Shown in pieces: positions 54,998 through 64,000 of a stretch of DNA of 64,000 bases. Under the pieces are notes generated by a model. It was given only the letters and a program-made list of their open reading frames with translations. It had not been told where the DNA came from and ran no database searches. Origin of the DNA: JADLGL01 sp963823045 (GTDB lineage Bacteria; Pseudomonadota; Alphaproteobacteria; Rhizobiales; Kaistiaceae); the NCBI GenBank assembly GCA_963823045.1, contig CAWGKA010000012.1, positions 248,001 through 312,000 of the forward strand. Direction: 5' to 3'. The first letter of the stretch is position 1. Each line of letters starts with the position of its first letter. Position numbers and translations under genes: made by a program.

Positions 54998-55519
54998 TCA
55001 GCGCAGGCGTTCGGCCAGCCATTCCAATTCCGGATCGCGTATGCCGAGCTTGAGCAGATGATCGGCCGTGTTCACGACATAGTCGCGATTGGGGCCGGAA
55101 TGGCCGCGGCCCTGGCGGACGAGGTCGAGCGCCTCGGTGCGGGCGAGACTGCCGGCATATTGCGGATGACTGCGGTCGACGGTGTATAGGAGCGCCTTGA
55201 TCGTCCCGCCCAGGCGGCCGGCGATGACCACAGGCCGATGGGTTTCTTGGTAGACGTCACTGTCCAATTCGCGCTTCCGTAGATAGCGGATCACCAATTC
55301 GCCTTTTTCCTCGGCCACACGGAAGGCGACGCCAAGGCAGGATCCGCCGCGGTCGAGACCGAGCACCAGGCCGGGTTTTGTGGGCGTTCCGCGATGGGTA
55401 TGGGACAAGACGCACAAAGAGCGATGGGCGCCGAACAGCCTTGCCTGCACCGACTCCTCGAAAGCGAAGCCGGGCCGCCACATCAGCGAGCCGTAACCAA
55501 ATACCCAGAGATCGCTCAT
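54998..55519 (-). CDS. ChaC-type gamma-glutamylcyclotransferase
   Basis: 173 residues. MSDLWVFGYGSLMWRPGF carries the YGSL substrate loop; CLGVAFRVAEEKGELV, YLRKREL, and VRQGRGHSGPNRDYVVNT complete the ChaC family. It cleaves glutathione to 5-oxoproline and Cys-Gly. The upstream extension in frame is not ChaC-like, so I use ATG 55519. Convergent with the SOS-box gene. Confidence 0.9.
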   Translation of the reverse strand: MSDLWVFGYGSLMWRPGFAFEESVQARLFGAHRSLCVLSHTHRGTPTKPGLVLGLDRGGSCLGVAFRVAEEKGELVIRYLRKRELDSDVYQETHRPVVIAGRLGGTIKALLYTVDRSHPQYAGSLARTEALDLVRQGRGHSGPNRDYVVNTADHLLKLGIRDPELEWLAERLR

Positions 55520-55560
55520 AGGATGATTATGCGTTCTTTGAGCCGCGGAGTTGACGACCA

Positions 55561-56635
55561 ATGGTAGTGCGGGCGCAAACATCCACCGCTGCGTCGACGG
55601 GCAGGCAGCGGCGGCGGCGTTCCGGCCTGCGTTTTCTGATGTCCATCGTCATCATCTTGGCGATCGCCTGGGTCGGATATTGGTACGTCGCCTACAACTT
55701 CGCCTCCCGCTACATCAGCACTGCGTCGGCGAGACGAGATCGGGATGCTGGCCTGCGGCGAAGTGCAACTCGGCGGCTTCCCGGTGCAGATCGCGCTCAA
55801 CTGCAGGGACGCGTCGGTCCGCTCGGACAATGCGCGCGTGACCATCGGAGGCTTGGAGGCGAACGCGCCGCTTTATGATCCGGGCCGCATGGAGGCCAAT
55901 CTCGACGGCCCGCTCGGCTACAGCGGCGTCAATCATACCATCGCGGCCGATTGGGCCAGTGCGAACGCCCGGGCGAAGGCGAGCCTCGGCGGTGTGAACC
56001 AGGCGGAGATCGCCCTTTCCGACCTCGGCATTCACGTTACCGACGCCGTCGACAACGCCGTATGGGCTGCAACGGCGGACGCCTGGGAGACCGCGATCCG
56101 GGCTGCAGATGGCGATGCCAACGCTTTCCATGTCGCGCTCTCCACCAGCAATCTCGTGGTCCAGTTGGGCAGTGATACCTATCCGGCGGTCTCCGGGACG
56201 GCGACGCTGACCGTCCTCAACAGCGGCAGTTCCATCGACCGCGCCCCAGCCTCGATCGCCGGCGACTGGCTGGCGGCGGGCGGCGCCTTTCATATCGACG
56301 ATATGGTCCTGACCTCAGGCGACGTGGTCGCCGAATTCACCGGCCCGATGAATCTCGAAGTCGACGGAACGCTCTCGGGCGACGTCACGCTGCGCTACTA
56401 TGGCAACGACCTGCCGGTCCTGATCCGGGCGATCTTCCCATGGGCGGCGGACAATGCGGATCTGATCGCGGAGGCGCTGCAGCGCCTGTCACGACCGATC
56501 CAGATGCGCGGTCAGGACGCGTATGAGGTGCAGCACCTCATACTCGACCATGGCGGGGTGAAGATCGGGCTCATTCCGATTCCGCTCGATATCCCGTCGA
56601 TCGGCCCGCTGGATTACTTGCTGCCACCGGGCTAG
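55561..56635 (+). CDS. DUF2125-family membrane-anchored protein (one frameshift)
   Basis: After repair, 357 residues. A basic N-terminus and one span, FLMSIVIILAIAWVGYWYVA, are followed by a large periplasmic beta-rich domain with ACGEVQLGGFPVQIALNC (the family's G-FP-R/Q block) and many repeated strands. The frame breaks near 55732 (TASAR joins EIGMLACGEV). Function of DUF2125 is unknown. It overlaps tyrA by 4 bp at the stops. Confidence 0.85.
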
Positions 56636-57555
56636 CGCTTGGCGGGCTGCCGGCCGAAATCGGGCGAGGCGGTTTCCTGACCTGCCTCGATGATGCCGCG
56701 TCGGATGGCACGGGTGCGCGTGAATAGCGCTTCCAGCGCCTCGCCGTCGCCCCAGCGGATGGCCTTCTGCAGCGAGGCGAGGTCCTCGTTGAAGCGGCCG
56801 AGCATCTCCAGGACGGCTTCGCGATTGTTGAGGAAGACGTCGCGCCACATCACCGGATCGGATGCGGCGATGCGGGTGAAGTCGCGAAAACCGCCGGCGG
56901 CGAATTTCATCACTTCGGACTGCGTGACCGTCTCCAAATCGGCGGCGGTGCCGACGATGTTGTAGGCGATGAGGTGCGGCACATGGCTGGTGATCGCCAG
57001 AACGAGATCATGGTGCTGCGGCGTCATGATCTCGACATTGGCGCCGAGCGCCTGCCAGAAGGCCGTCATGCGTTCGATCGCTTCCGGATCGGTTCCGGGC
57101 GGCGGAGTCAGGATGCACCAGCGATCCTGAAACAGCTCGGCGAAGCCGGCGTCCGGGCCGGAATGCTCGGTGCCGGCCACCGGATGCGCGGGCACGAAAT
57201 GAACGCCATCGGGCAGGAACGGCGCCATCTGCTCGATGACGGAGTTCTTCACCGAGCCGACATCGGAAACGATCGCCCCTGGCTTCAGCGAGGGCGCGAT
57301 CGTCTCGGCGACGGCGCCGGATGCACCGACCGGAACGCAGAGGATGACGCAATCGGCGCCTTCGACCGCCTCGGCCGGGTCGGCATAGTAGCCGTCGCCG
57401 AGGCCGAGCTCCTTGGCGCGCGCGAGCGTCGCGGCGCTGCGGCTATGAATGGCGATGTGACCGGCGGCGCCGGTCTTGCGCGCGGCGAGCGCGATCGACG
57501 AGCCGATCAGGCCGATGCCGATCAGCGCCAGTCGCGGGAAGATCGGATCGGCCAT
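56632..57555 (-). CDS. tyrA: Prephenate/arogenate dehydrogenase
   Basis: 307 residues, intact. NAD(P) Rossmann LALIGIGLIGSSIALAAR, DVGSVKNSVIEQM, PAHPVAGTEHSGPDAG (catalytic His in the HPxxGTE motif) and TSHVPHLIAYNIV. It makes tyrosine precursors. The ATG overlaps the hisC stop by one base (TGATG), within the cm-hisC-tyrA operon. Confidence 0.93.
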   Translation of the reverse strand: MADPIFPRLALIGIGLIGSSIALAARKTGAAGHIAIHSRSAATLARAKELGLGDGYYADPAEAVEGADCVILCVPVGASGAVAETIAPSLKPGAIVSDVGSVKNSVIEQMAPFLPDGVHFVPAHPVAGTEHSGPDAGFAELFQDRWCILTPPPGTDPEAIERMTAFWQALGANVEIMTPQHHDLVLAITSHVPHLIAYNIVGTAADLETVTQSEVMKFAAGGFRDFTRIAASDPVMWRDVFLNNREAVLEMLGRFNEDLASLQKAIRWGDGEALEALFTRTRAIRRGIIEAGQETASPDFGRQPAKR

Positions 57556-58672
57556 CAGCTTGGCTCCTCCGCGAGGAACTCGGCGAGCGCCGCTACCGTG
57601 TCGTGGTTCGCCTCTTCGCTGCCGATCGTCATGCGCAGTGCGTTGGGCAGGCCATAGGCCTCCATGCGGCGGAGCACGATGCCCTTGCGCGAGAGGAAGG
57701 CGTCCGCGTCGGCGGCGCGTCGGCCGGGCTCGTCCGGGAAATGGATGAGCACGAAATTGGCGATGCTCGGCGTCACGGTGAGGCCGAGTTCGTCGATGGC
57801 GGCGCTGACCCGCGGCAGCCAGGTCTCATTGTGGTCGATGGCGCGTTCGAGATGGCTGAGATCGCCGAGCGCAGCGACGCCGGCCGCGATTGCGGGGCCC
57901 GACACGTTGAACGGGCCGCGGACGCGGTTGAGCGCGTCGATCACCGAAGCCGGGCCGGTGCACCAGCCGATACGGAGGCCGGCCAGGCCATAGATCTTCG
58001 ACATCGTCCGCGTCATGACGACGTTGCCGCGCGCGCGCCGCGAGGTCGAGGCCGCTGTCATAGTCGTTGCGGCGGACATATTCGGCGTAGGCGGCGTCGA
58101 GCACGAGCAGCACGTTCTCCGGCAGATGGGCGTGCAGGCGCGCGATCTCGCTCTCCGGCAGATAGGTGCCGGTCGGGTTGTTCGGATTGGCGATGAAGAC
58201 AAGCTTCGTGCGCGGGCTGACCGCGTCGAGGATGGCGTCGACATCCGGTCGTCAAATCCGTCTCGGGCGCTACGATCGGCAGGCCGCCGGCCGCGAGCGT
58301 CGCGATCTTGTAGACGAGGAAGCCGTGCGCGGAGTGGATCGCCTCGTCGCCCGGCCCAAGATAGGCCTGGGCGAGGAGATTGAGGATTTCGTCGGAACCG
58401 GCGCCGCAGACGATGCGGGCCGGGATCGACGCCGTAGCGCGCACCGATGGCCTCGCGCAGTAGCGGTCGAGCTGCCGTCGGGGTAGAGGTCGAGCGCTTC
58501 GGACGGCCTTGAGATAGGCTTCGACCGCGGCCGGGCTCGGGCCGAGTGGCGTCTCATTCGACGACAGCTTGTGCTGCGTCGGACCGGTGCCGGCCTTCGA
58601 GCGTCCGGGAACATAGGGGTCGATATCGAGGATGCCCGGACGCGGCTGCGGTGTTTTCGCTGGGGTCGTCAT
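57555..58672 (-). CDS. hisC: Histidinol-phosphate/aromatic aminotransferase HisC (five frameshifts)
   Basis: PLP fold-type I aminotransferase. Pieces in successive frames spell one normal 370-residue protein: LSSNETPLGPSPAAVEAYLK, EALDLYPDGSS, VCGAGSDEILNLLAQ, VFIANPNNPTGTYLP, VLDAAYAEYV, TRTMSKIYGLAGLRIGW (PLP Lys in TMSKxYG-like), and ANFVLIHFPDEPGR. Breaks fall near 58505, 58470, 58430, 58245 and 58040; each fits one extra base and the total length (remainder 2) agrees with five. In this context it transaminates aromatic precursors as well as histidinol phosphate. Confidence 0.9.
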
Positions 58673-59511
58673 TGTCCGCCCCCTTGTGTACGGCGCCCGG
58701 TAGCAGATCGCCGGAATTGGACAGCGACTGGCCGACGGCGATCCCACCGACTTCTGCGACGCCGCCAAGCTGCGTCGCGCACCATTTCGGCGTCGGCGCG
58801 GTTCATGGCAACGAGGATGTCGCGGCCGCCTTCGGTGGGGCATTCGGCGATGATGGCGGCGCCGGCTATCGGCGTGCCGAGAGCGCGGGTGTCCGAGGCG
58901 GCGAGGGCGACGAGATCGGAAGGGGTTGGTTCCGTGAGGAGGGGAGAGATGATCGCCGCCGGTGTGTCGGCCGCCGGTCTCTCGCCGGCGATGAATGGCC
59001 AGAGCGCCATCAGGCGCGGCCCGTTGGAGGCGGACAAGCGTCGCCACCAGGGCGAGGCGGCAATGCCGTCGCCGAGCGGGATCAGACCGAGGTCGTTGCC
59101 AGTCGCGGCCACGGTTTCGATCACCTGCTCCGGGCCGTCCGCCGGCACCAAGTCGACCGAGAAGCCGAAGGCGAAGCGAGCAAGATCGCGCATCGCTGCG
59201 GCGTCCGCGCCGAAGTCGACGACGACGCGGAAGGGAGCCTGCATGAAGGTGAAGGTCGAGATGATCTCGCGCCACAAATGCTCGACTGTCGCGAGCGGCA
59301 GATTGCCGGTGTGACGCTCGACGAGGCGGCGCATCATCTCGGCCTCGCGCTGCGGCCGGAAGGCGACGCCGCTCTCGCTCGTGCCCTTGGCGGCGATGAG
59401 AGCGTCGATCACCGAACTGCGCTCAATCAACAGCTCGTGCATCGCCTCGTCGATGGAATCGATGCGGGCGCGCAAGGCGCTGAGGGTCTGGGCGGCGTTA
59501 GCGTCAGCCAT
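58669..59511 (-). CDS. Chorismate mutase-containing protein
   Basis: About 280 residues. The first ~95 form an AroQ chorismate mutase: TLSALRARIDSIDEAMHELL, SVIDALIAAKG, FRPQREAEMMRRLVE. The rest (FRVVVDFGADAAAMRDLARF, GNDLGLIPLGDG, AAIIAECPTEGG) is the extension seen in the Hyphomicrobiales protein encoded with hisC and tyrA. The last ~30 residues are Arg-rich and look out of frame (possible compensating indels near 58770), so the true C-terminus is uncertain. The stop overlaps the hisC ATG (ATGA). I start at ATG 59511; 59574 is possible. Confidence 0.85.
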   Translation of the reverse strand: MADANAAQTLSALRARIDSIDEAMHELLIERSSVIDALIAAKGTSESGVAFRPQREAEMMRRLVERHTGNLPLATVEHLWREIISTFTFMQAPFRVVVDFGADAAAMRDLARFAFGFSVDLVPADGPEQVIETVAATGNDLGLIPLGDGIAASPWWRRLSASNGPRLMALWPFIAGERPAADTPAAIISPLLTEPTPSDLVALAASDTRALGTPIAGAAIIAECPTEGGRDILVAMNRADAEMVRDAAWRRRRSRWDRRRPVAVQFRRSATGRRTQGGGQ

Positions 59512-59606
59512 GATGGTCAAGTCGCGCGGTGCGGTAACGGGCGGCTCAAGGGGCCGCCGAGAGGGGGCAGTCATAGGCAAGGGACCTTGCTAAATCAAAG
59601 AAAACA

Positions 59607-59635
59607 TTGACTGCCCGGAGGTCGGCCCCTACCTA
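59607..59635 (+). promoter_or_regulatory. Candidate sigma-70 promoter of metX-metW
   Basis: TTGACT, 17 bases, TACCTA, about 35 bases upstream of the metX ATG in the divergent interval with the chorismate mutase gene. No SAM-II riboswitch consensus is visible in this interval. Confidence 0.5.
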
Positions 59636-59669
59636 TCCGGCCACTTCAGGAAAAGCCGCGCATCGACCT

Positions 59670-60874
59670 ATGGCCAGCCAATCGTCTCCGGCAGGGGCCG
59701 GAAAGAACCTTCACGTGGAGGTTGCTCGGGCTCGGCAGGAGGCCGATCAGCCATCGAGCCCTGTTGTCCGCTTCGGTCCCGATGACCCGTTGGAGCTCGA
59801 TTCAGGCGCTCGAATCGACGAATCTCCAGGTCGCCTACCAGACCTATGGCACGCTTAACGAAGACCGCAGCAACGTCGTCGTCATCTGCCATGCCCTCAC
59901 CGGCGACCAGTATGTCGCCAATGAGCATCCGCTGACGGGCAAGCCCGGCTGGTGGTACCGCATGGTCGGGCCTGGCAAGCCGATCGACACGGACCGCTAT
60001 TTCGTCATCTGCCCCAATGTCCTTGGCGGCTGCATGGGGACGACGGGGCCGGCCTCGACCAACCCGGCGACGGGCGAACCCTACGGCCTCGACCTGCCTG
60101 TTGTGACGATCGGCGACATGGTGCGGGCGCAGGTGAGGCTGCTCGATCATCTCGGCATCGACCAGGCGCTGGCCGTGGTCGGCGGCTCGATGGGCGGCAT
60201 GCAGGTGCTGCAATGGGCGGCGGCCTATCCGGAGCGCGTCTTCAGCGCCATTCCGATCGCCTGCGGTGCGCGCCATACCTCGCAGAACATCGCGTTTCAC
60301 GAGGTCGGGCGCCAGGCGATCATGGCCGATCCGGACTGGCGTGGCGGCAAATATCTCGAGCGAGGACGCGCGTCCGCGGAAGGGGCTCGCCGTGGCGCGC
60401 ATGGCGGCGCACATCACCTATATGTCGGACAAGTCGCTGCACGCCCGTTTCGGGCGGCAATTGCAGGACCGCGAGAAGCCGACTTTCGGGTTCGACGCCG
60501 ATTTCCAGATCGAGTCCTATCTTCGGCATCAGGGCGTCACCTTCGTCGAGCGCTTCGACGCCAATTCGTATCTGTATGTGACGCGGGCGATGGATTATTT
60601 CGACCTCGCCGAGGCGCATGGCGGGCGGCTGGCAGACGCGTTCAAGAACTCGAAATCGCGCTTCTGCGTGGTGTCATTCACATCGGACTGGCTCTTCCCG
60701 ACGGAGGAGAACCGGGCGATCGTGCGCGCGCTCATAACGTCGGGTGCCTCGGTGAGCTTCGTCGAGATCGAGACCGATGGCGGCCATGACGCCTTCCTTC
60801 TCGACGAGCCGGAGCTCTTCGCTACCGTCGATGGTTTTCTGAAATCCGCCGCCGAAGCGCGGGGTGTGGCGTGA
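59670..60874 (+). CDS. metX: Homoserine O-acetyltransferase MetX (two frameshifts)
   Basis: After repair, 400 residues. VVICHALTGDQYVAN, GGCMGTTGPASTNP, VVGGSMGGMQVLQWA (nucleophile Ser in GGSMGG), VSFTSDWLFPTEENRAIV and ETDGGHDAFLLDEP (catalytic His). Breaks near 59820 (SGARID joins NLQVAYQTYG) and near 60361 (GGKYLE joins EDARPRKGLA), each one extra base; the length remainder of 2 agrees. It makes O-acyl-homoserine for methionine synthesis. It overlaps metW by 4 bp. Confidence 0.93.
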
Positions 60875-61503
60875 TGGAAGCCGACGGCAGCAATTTGCCG
60901 ATCTCGGTTCGGCCCGATCTGGCCCTCATCAGCGAGCTCATCTCGCCTGGCGCCAAGGTGCTCGACATCGGCTGCGGCGACGGCTCGCTCTTGAAGTTCC
61001 TCGAGACGACCAAGGGCGTCGACGCGCGCGGCATCGAGATCAGCCAGAAGGGCGTCAATGAGTGCGTCGCCCGTGGCCTGTCGGTGATCCAGGGGAACGC
61101 CGACACCGACCTCGTCCACTACCCCGACGACGCCTTCGATTTCGTCATCCTCAGCCAGACATTGCAGGCGACCTATCATCCGCGACAGGTGCTGGAGCAG
61201 ATGATGCGGATCGGCACCCGCGCGGTCGTGTCATTCCCGAATTTCGCGCATTGGCGGGTGCGCGTCGCGCTCGGCTTCGGCGGACGGATGCCGGTGACGC
61301 GGCAGTTGCCCCATTCCTGGTACGACACGCCGAACATCCACTTCTTCACGCTTCGCGATTTCGTCGACCTTTGCGGCGAGATGCACGTCACCATCGAGCA
61401 GTCGCTGGCGCTCAACCGGCACGGACGCAAGATTCCGTTCCGCGGGCCGTGGTGGGTGTGGAATTTGTTCGGCGCGCAGGCGGTGTTCCTGCTGCACCAT
61501 TAG
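60871..61503 (+). CDS. metW: Methionine biosynthesis protein MetW
   Basis: 210 residues, intact. Class I methyltransferase-like core VLDIGCGDGSLLKFL, GIEISQKGVNECVARGL, FVILSQTLQATYHP, and SFPNFAHWRVR...WYDTPNIHFFTLRDF, which is specific to MetW. MetW works with MetX in homoserine acylation in proteobacteria. A GTG start overlaps the metX stop; an ATG lies one codon on. Confidence 0.93.
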   Translation: MMEADGSNLPISVRPDLALISELISPGAKVLDIGCGDGSLLKFLETTKGVDARGIEISQKGVNECVARGLSVIQGNADTDLVHYPDDAFDFVILSQTLQATYHPRQVLEQMMRIGTRAVVSFPNFAHWRVRVALGFGGRMPVTRQLPHSWYDTPNIHFFTLRDFVDLCGEMHVTIEQSLALNRHGRKIPFRGPWWVWNLFGAQAVFLLHH

Positions 61504-62252
61504 TCTTCGCTGTGCCGACCCAGGCCCGCCGTTGGCGCGAGCGCTGGGCTGAGCACGGGCCGCGTCACTCGCTCGCGTTCGCGGGCAACGCGTTCGACGC
61601 GCTGCTGCACGAGCTTCGTCGATTCCACGATGAGCACGCCGGAGAAGCCCGACCAAAGGCGCGTGCCGATGCGCTCCCAGGAATTGCCGCTGCGCAGGAT
61701 CAAGCTATTGCGGATCGGTGGCATCGCAAGGGCCGTCGCCCAGCTGTTCGGCGTGAACATCGTCTCGCGCAGCAACTCGGCGAGCTGAGAGCGGCTGAAG
61801 GGCCGGCCATGGCCGAAGGGGGTGCGCTCCAGGCGTGCCCACATTCCGGTGCGATTGGGGACGACAATCAGGAGGCGGCCGTTGGGAACGAGAACGCGCC
61901 AGGCCTCTCGCAGAAGCTCCGCGGCATTGTCGGCATGTTCGAGGCAATGGACGGCCAGGACGCGATCGATCGAACCGCCTTCGAGCGGGAACATATCCTC
62001 GCGTACCAACGCGGCCGCGTTTGGGGCGTCATGAGGCCAGGCGACGACGCCCTGCGCCGCCGGCATGAAGGCGAGCCGGCGTTCGGCGTCGGAAATCAGC
62101 GGGAGATAGGGGGTGGCGTAGCCGAGGCCGAGCACGCGGTCATTGGCGGCGCTCGGCCATAGGCGGTGGATGCGCTGGCCGATGTGCCGGCTGACGATCT
62201 GCCCCAGCCGCTTGGTGTAGAAGGACTTCAAATCGACGACGTCGAGATGCAT
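61500..62252 (-). CDS. Class I SAM-dependent methyltransferase
   Basis: 250 residues. It starts MHLDVVDLKSFYTKRLGQIV; the SAM core reads DRVLGLGYATPYLP, FPLEGGSIDRVLAVHCLEHA and WRVLVPNGRLLIVVPNRTG. The type is the Methyltransf_11 family found next to gloB in many alphaproteobacteria. Methyl acceptor unknown. It is divergent from gloB, and its stop overlaps the metW stop by 4 bp. Confidence 0.87.
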   Translation of the reverse strand: MHLDVVDLKSFYTKRLGQIVSRHIGQRIHRLWPSAANDRVLGLGYATPYLPLISDAERRLAFMPAAQGVVAWPHDAPNAAALVREDMFPLEGGSIDRVLAVHCLEHADNAAELLREAWRVLVPNGRLLIVVPNRTGMWARLERTPFGHGRPFSRSQLAELLRETMFTPNSWATALAMPPIRNSLILRSGNSWERIGTRLWSGFSGVLIVESTKLVQQRVERVARERERVTRPVLSPALAPTAGLGRHSED

Positions 62253-62318
62253 GCTGCCATTATAGCACAGCCCAGGCGTCCTTGGCCGCCCCGCGCCCGC
62301 TAGATTGCCGAGGACTTA

Positions 62319-63086
62319 ATGCCCCTCATCGTCGCCCCTTTCATCTGTCGTAGCGACAATTACGGCGTTCTCGTCCACGACGAATCATCCGGCGAGACGG
62401 CGGCGATCGATGCGCCCGACGCCCGCGCCATCCACCAGCGCCTCGCCGAACGGGGCTGGTCACTCGATTTCATCTTCGTCACGCATCATCATGGCGACCA
62501 CGTTGCCGGCAATCTGGCGCTCAAGGAGGCATTCGGCTGCACCATCATCGGTCCGGCGAAGGAAGCCGGCGATATCCCCGGGATCGACCGAACGGTCGCT
62601 GGGGGCGACGTTGTCGAACTCGGCCATGCCCGCTTCGAAGTGATTGAAACGCCTGGGCATACGGCCGGCCACATCGCCTATTGGTGCAAGGAGGAGGCGC
62701 TGGCCTTTGTCGGCGACACGCTATTCTCGCTGGGCTGCGGCCGGCTGTTCGAAGGCACGGCGGAAACGATGTGGCAATCCTTGACGAAGCTGGCGCAGCT
62801 GCCGCGCGAGACGAGCATCTATTGCGGCCATGAATATACGGAGGCCAATGCACGCTTCGCTCTCACCATCGAGCCGAACAACCTCGATCTCGAGGCGCGC
62901 GCCGAGGAGGTCTCGCGTCTGCGCGCGGCCGGCCAGATGACGCTGCCGACGACGATCGGGCAGGAACTCGCCACCAACCCGTTCCTGCGTGCCGATCGGC
63001 GTCGCCTCAGGACCGCAATCGGTATGAAGGATGCGCCCGCTGAGGAGGTGTTCGCCGAGCTTCGCCGCCGCAAGGATGCGTTCTGA
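62319..63086 (+). CDS. gloB: Hydroxyacylglutathione hydrolase (glyoxalase II)
   Basis: 255 residues, intact. Metallo-beta-lactamase fold with THHHGDHVAGN (dinuclear metal site), ETPGHTAGHIAYW, FVGDTLFSLGCGRLFEGTAE and IYCGHEYTEANARFAL, plus the C-terminal glutathione-binding region ending NPFLRAD. It hydrolyses S-lactoylglutathione. The stop overlaps the next gene's ATG by 1 base. Confidence 0.94.
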   Translation: MPLIVAPFICRSDNYGVLVHDESSGETAAIDAPDARAIHQRLAERGWSLDFIFVTHHHGDHVAGNLALKEAFGCTIIGPAKEAGDIPGIDRTVAGGDVVELGHARFEVIETPGHTAGHIAYWCKEEALAFVGDTLFSLGCGRLFEGTAETMWQSLTKLAQLPRETSIYCGHEYTEANARFALTIEPNNLDLEARAEEVSRLRAAGQMTLPTTIGQELATNPFLRADRRRLRTAIGMKDAPAEEVFAELRRRKDAF

Positions 63087-63538
63087 TGGCCGCTATTGAC
63101 CGCCTGTCAGCCGACGAAGTCATTGCCGCACTCTCGCTCGAGCCGCATCCGGAGGGGGGCCATTTTCGCGAAACCTTTCGCGACGCCGACGGTTCTGGGA
63201 GCCGCGCCTATTCGACAGCGATCCTCTACCTCCTCGCTGAGAGTGAGTTCTCGCACTGGCATCGCGTTATCGACGCGGCCGAACTCTGGCATTTCCACGC
63301 CGGAGCGCCTCTTGCCCTCTCCATCGCCGAGCCGGACGGACCGAAGATCGATCTTGTCCTAGGAGCCGATCTCATCGCCGGTGAACGGCCACAGGCGATT
63401 GTGCCAAAGCGGCACTGGCAATCGGCCAGAAGCCGCGGAGCCTGGAGCCTCGTGGGCTGCACGGTGGCCCCAGGGTTCACTTTCGAGAGCTTCGAAATGG
63501 CGCCCGCGGGCTGGCAGCCGTCTGGCCACCAAAGGTGA
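63086..63538 (+). CDS. DUF985-family cupin protein
   Basis: 150 residues. LEPHPEGGHFRETFRDADGS, STAILYLLAESEFSHWHRVI, AELWHFHAGAPLALSI and WQSARSRGAWSLVGCTVAPGF follow the DUF985 (YML079-like) cupin pattern with its metal/ligand histidines. Ligand unknown; carbohydrate-related in some relatives. Immediately downstream of gloB and probably co-transcribed. Confidence 0.88.
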   Translation: MAAIDRLSADEVIAALSLEPHPEGGHFRETFRDADGSGSRAYSTAILYLLAESEFSHWHRVIDAAELWHFHAGAPLALSIAEPDGPKIDLVLGADLIAGERPQAIVPKRHWQSARSRGAWSLVGCTVAPGFTFESFEMAPAGWQPSGHQR

Positions 63539-63777
63539 GCGACGATCTCGTCATTGGTGCATTGTAAAGGCTGTACCCGCGAAAGTGTTGATTCTTGTTG
63601 GTATCCGGGCAGTTTCGCAGTTTCGTTGCAAAAGCGGCTCATTTTGAGGTGGTGGAATCGGCAAACTGGCCCAAATGCGATATCTTCCGTGTTGAGGGGA
63701 GTGGATCTCAGGGTCCAAGAGAGACGAGCGAGCCGTGAGGCAACGGGCGAGGACGCCCGTCGCGGTCGGGTAGAGTA

Positions 63778-64000
63778 ATGGTTCAGACCATCAAAAGCGT
63801 TCTGCTTTTCGACTATGACAGTCTTCACCGGAGCTTGAGCGAGCGTGCGCCGGGCGTTGAGGATTTGCTCGGTGCTCGAGCCGGCATTTGGCTGGAGGCG
63901 ATCGAGAGCGGCGGCATCATCCAGGCCACCCATGTCGAGGCCGGCACCCGCCGCCGCTTCCAGGTCAAACGATGCTACGCCGACCCCAAGCTGCTGGGTA
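63778..64000 (+). CDS. NYN-domain protein, 5' part (continues off the window)
   Basis: The first 74 codons read MVQTIKSVLLFDYDSLHRSL, then GARAGIWLEAIESGG and FQVKRCYADPKLLG. The FDYDSLH acidic motif at the end of strand 1 is the mark of NYN/LabA-like PIN-fold nucleases, which typically cleave RNA. About 240 bp of AT-richer sequence lies upstream and contains no other gene I can support. Confidence 0.75.
   Translation, partial: MVQTIKSVLLFDYDSLHRSLSERAPGVEDLLGARAGIWLEAIESGGIIQATHVEAGTRRRFQVKRCYADPKLLG

Noticed and set aside
58058..59275. A 405-residue minus-strand frame across chorismate mutase and hisC
   Set aside because: Its first half is Arg-rich shadow sequence of the chorismate mutase gene; only the hisC part from 58672 is genuine.
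59512..59669. Possible SAM-II riboswitch before metX
   Set aside because: The GATTT...GCTAAA pseudoknot consensus of SAM-II is not present; only an isolated GCTAAATC occurs, so I keep a simple promoter.

Overview
This GC-rich window looks like the chromosome of an alphaproteobacterium, probably of the order Hyphomicrobiales (Rhizobiales). The signs are a cellulose operon headed by BcsN, a RpoE-ChrR singlet-oxygen sigma/anti-sigma pair, the metX-metW pair, the cm-hisC-tyrA order, and a LexA-type GTTC-N7-GTTC box. Two tRNAs (Ser-CGA, Ala-CGC) are present. I see no rRNA, CRISPR array, insertion sequence or phage gene.

Layout. 1-6.0 kb: cellulose operon bcsN-bcsA-bcsB-bcsZ, all on the minus strand. 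6.3-12.8 kb: housekeeping genes (tRNA-Ser, yciB, ftsY, mtaB, a PagL-like protein, dapF, a GNAT acetyltransferase, DUF167, YggT, tRNA-Ala). 13.0-23.0 kb: two unrelated ABC-exporter plus two-component modules, one DesK/DesR-like and one with an actinobacterial-style kinase, separated by a metal-dependent hydrolase and followed by a CPBP protease. 23.3-33.2 kb: a RpoE-ChrR regulon. It holds rpoE-chrR-DUF2177, an FAD oxidoreductase with DUF1365, an SDR, a conserved basic protein, a cyclopropane-synthase-family methyltransferase, a lipocalin and an MMPL exporter. Five promoters share TGATCC-N18-TA with identical spacing, and a sixth copy faces a strong hairpin that may be a small RNA. 33.4-35.5 kb: a NosR-like membrane flavo-iron-sulfur protein with no N2O reductase beside it.

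35.5-50.6 kb is the accessory region. It holds an esterase, a 798-residue GT2 protein, a fused TctA-TctB permease, a divergent ATP-grasp-like gene, two alternating TctC/methyltransferase pairs plus a third TctC, a SnoaL-like protein, a methyltransferase remnant, a polar amino-acid-type binding protein and a GT61 transferase. The repeated TctC-methyltransferase pairing around one fused permease is the least explained system here. 50.6-64 kb is core again: redoxin, DUF3426, ftsE-ftsX-plsC, an SOS-box gene, ChaC, DUF2125, tyrA-hisC-chorismate mutase, metX-metW, a methyltransferase, gloB, a DUF985 cupin and a partial NYN-domain gene.

Quality warning. About 25 single-base frameshifts interrupt otherwise perfect genes, including essential ones (ftsY, ftsE, plsC, hisC, metX). 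Nearly all behave as one extra base. I read them as base-calling or assembly errors rather than real pseudogenes and give each gene its full span; residue counts for these genes assume repair.
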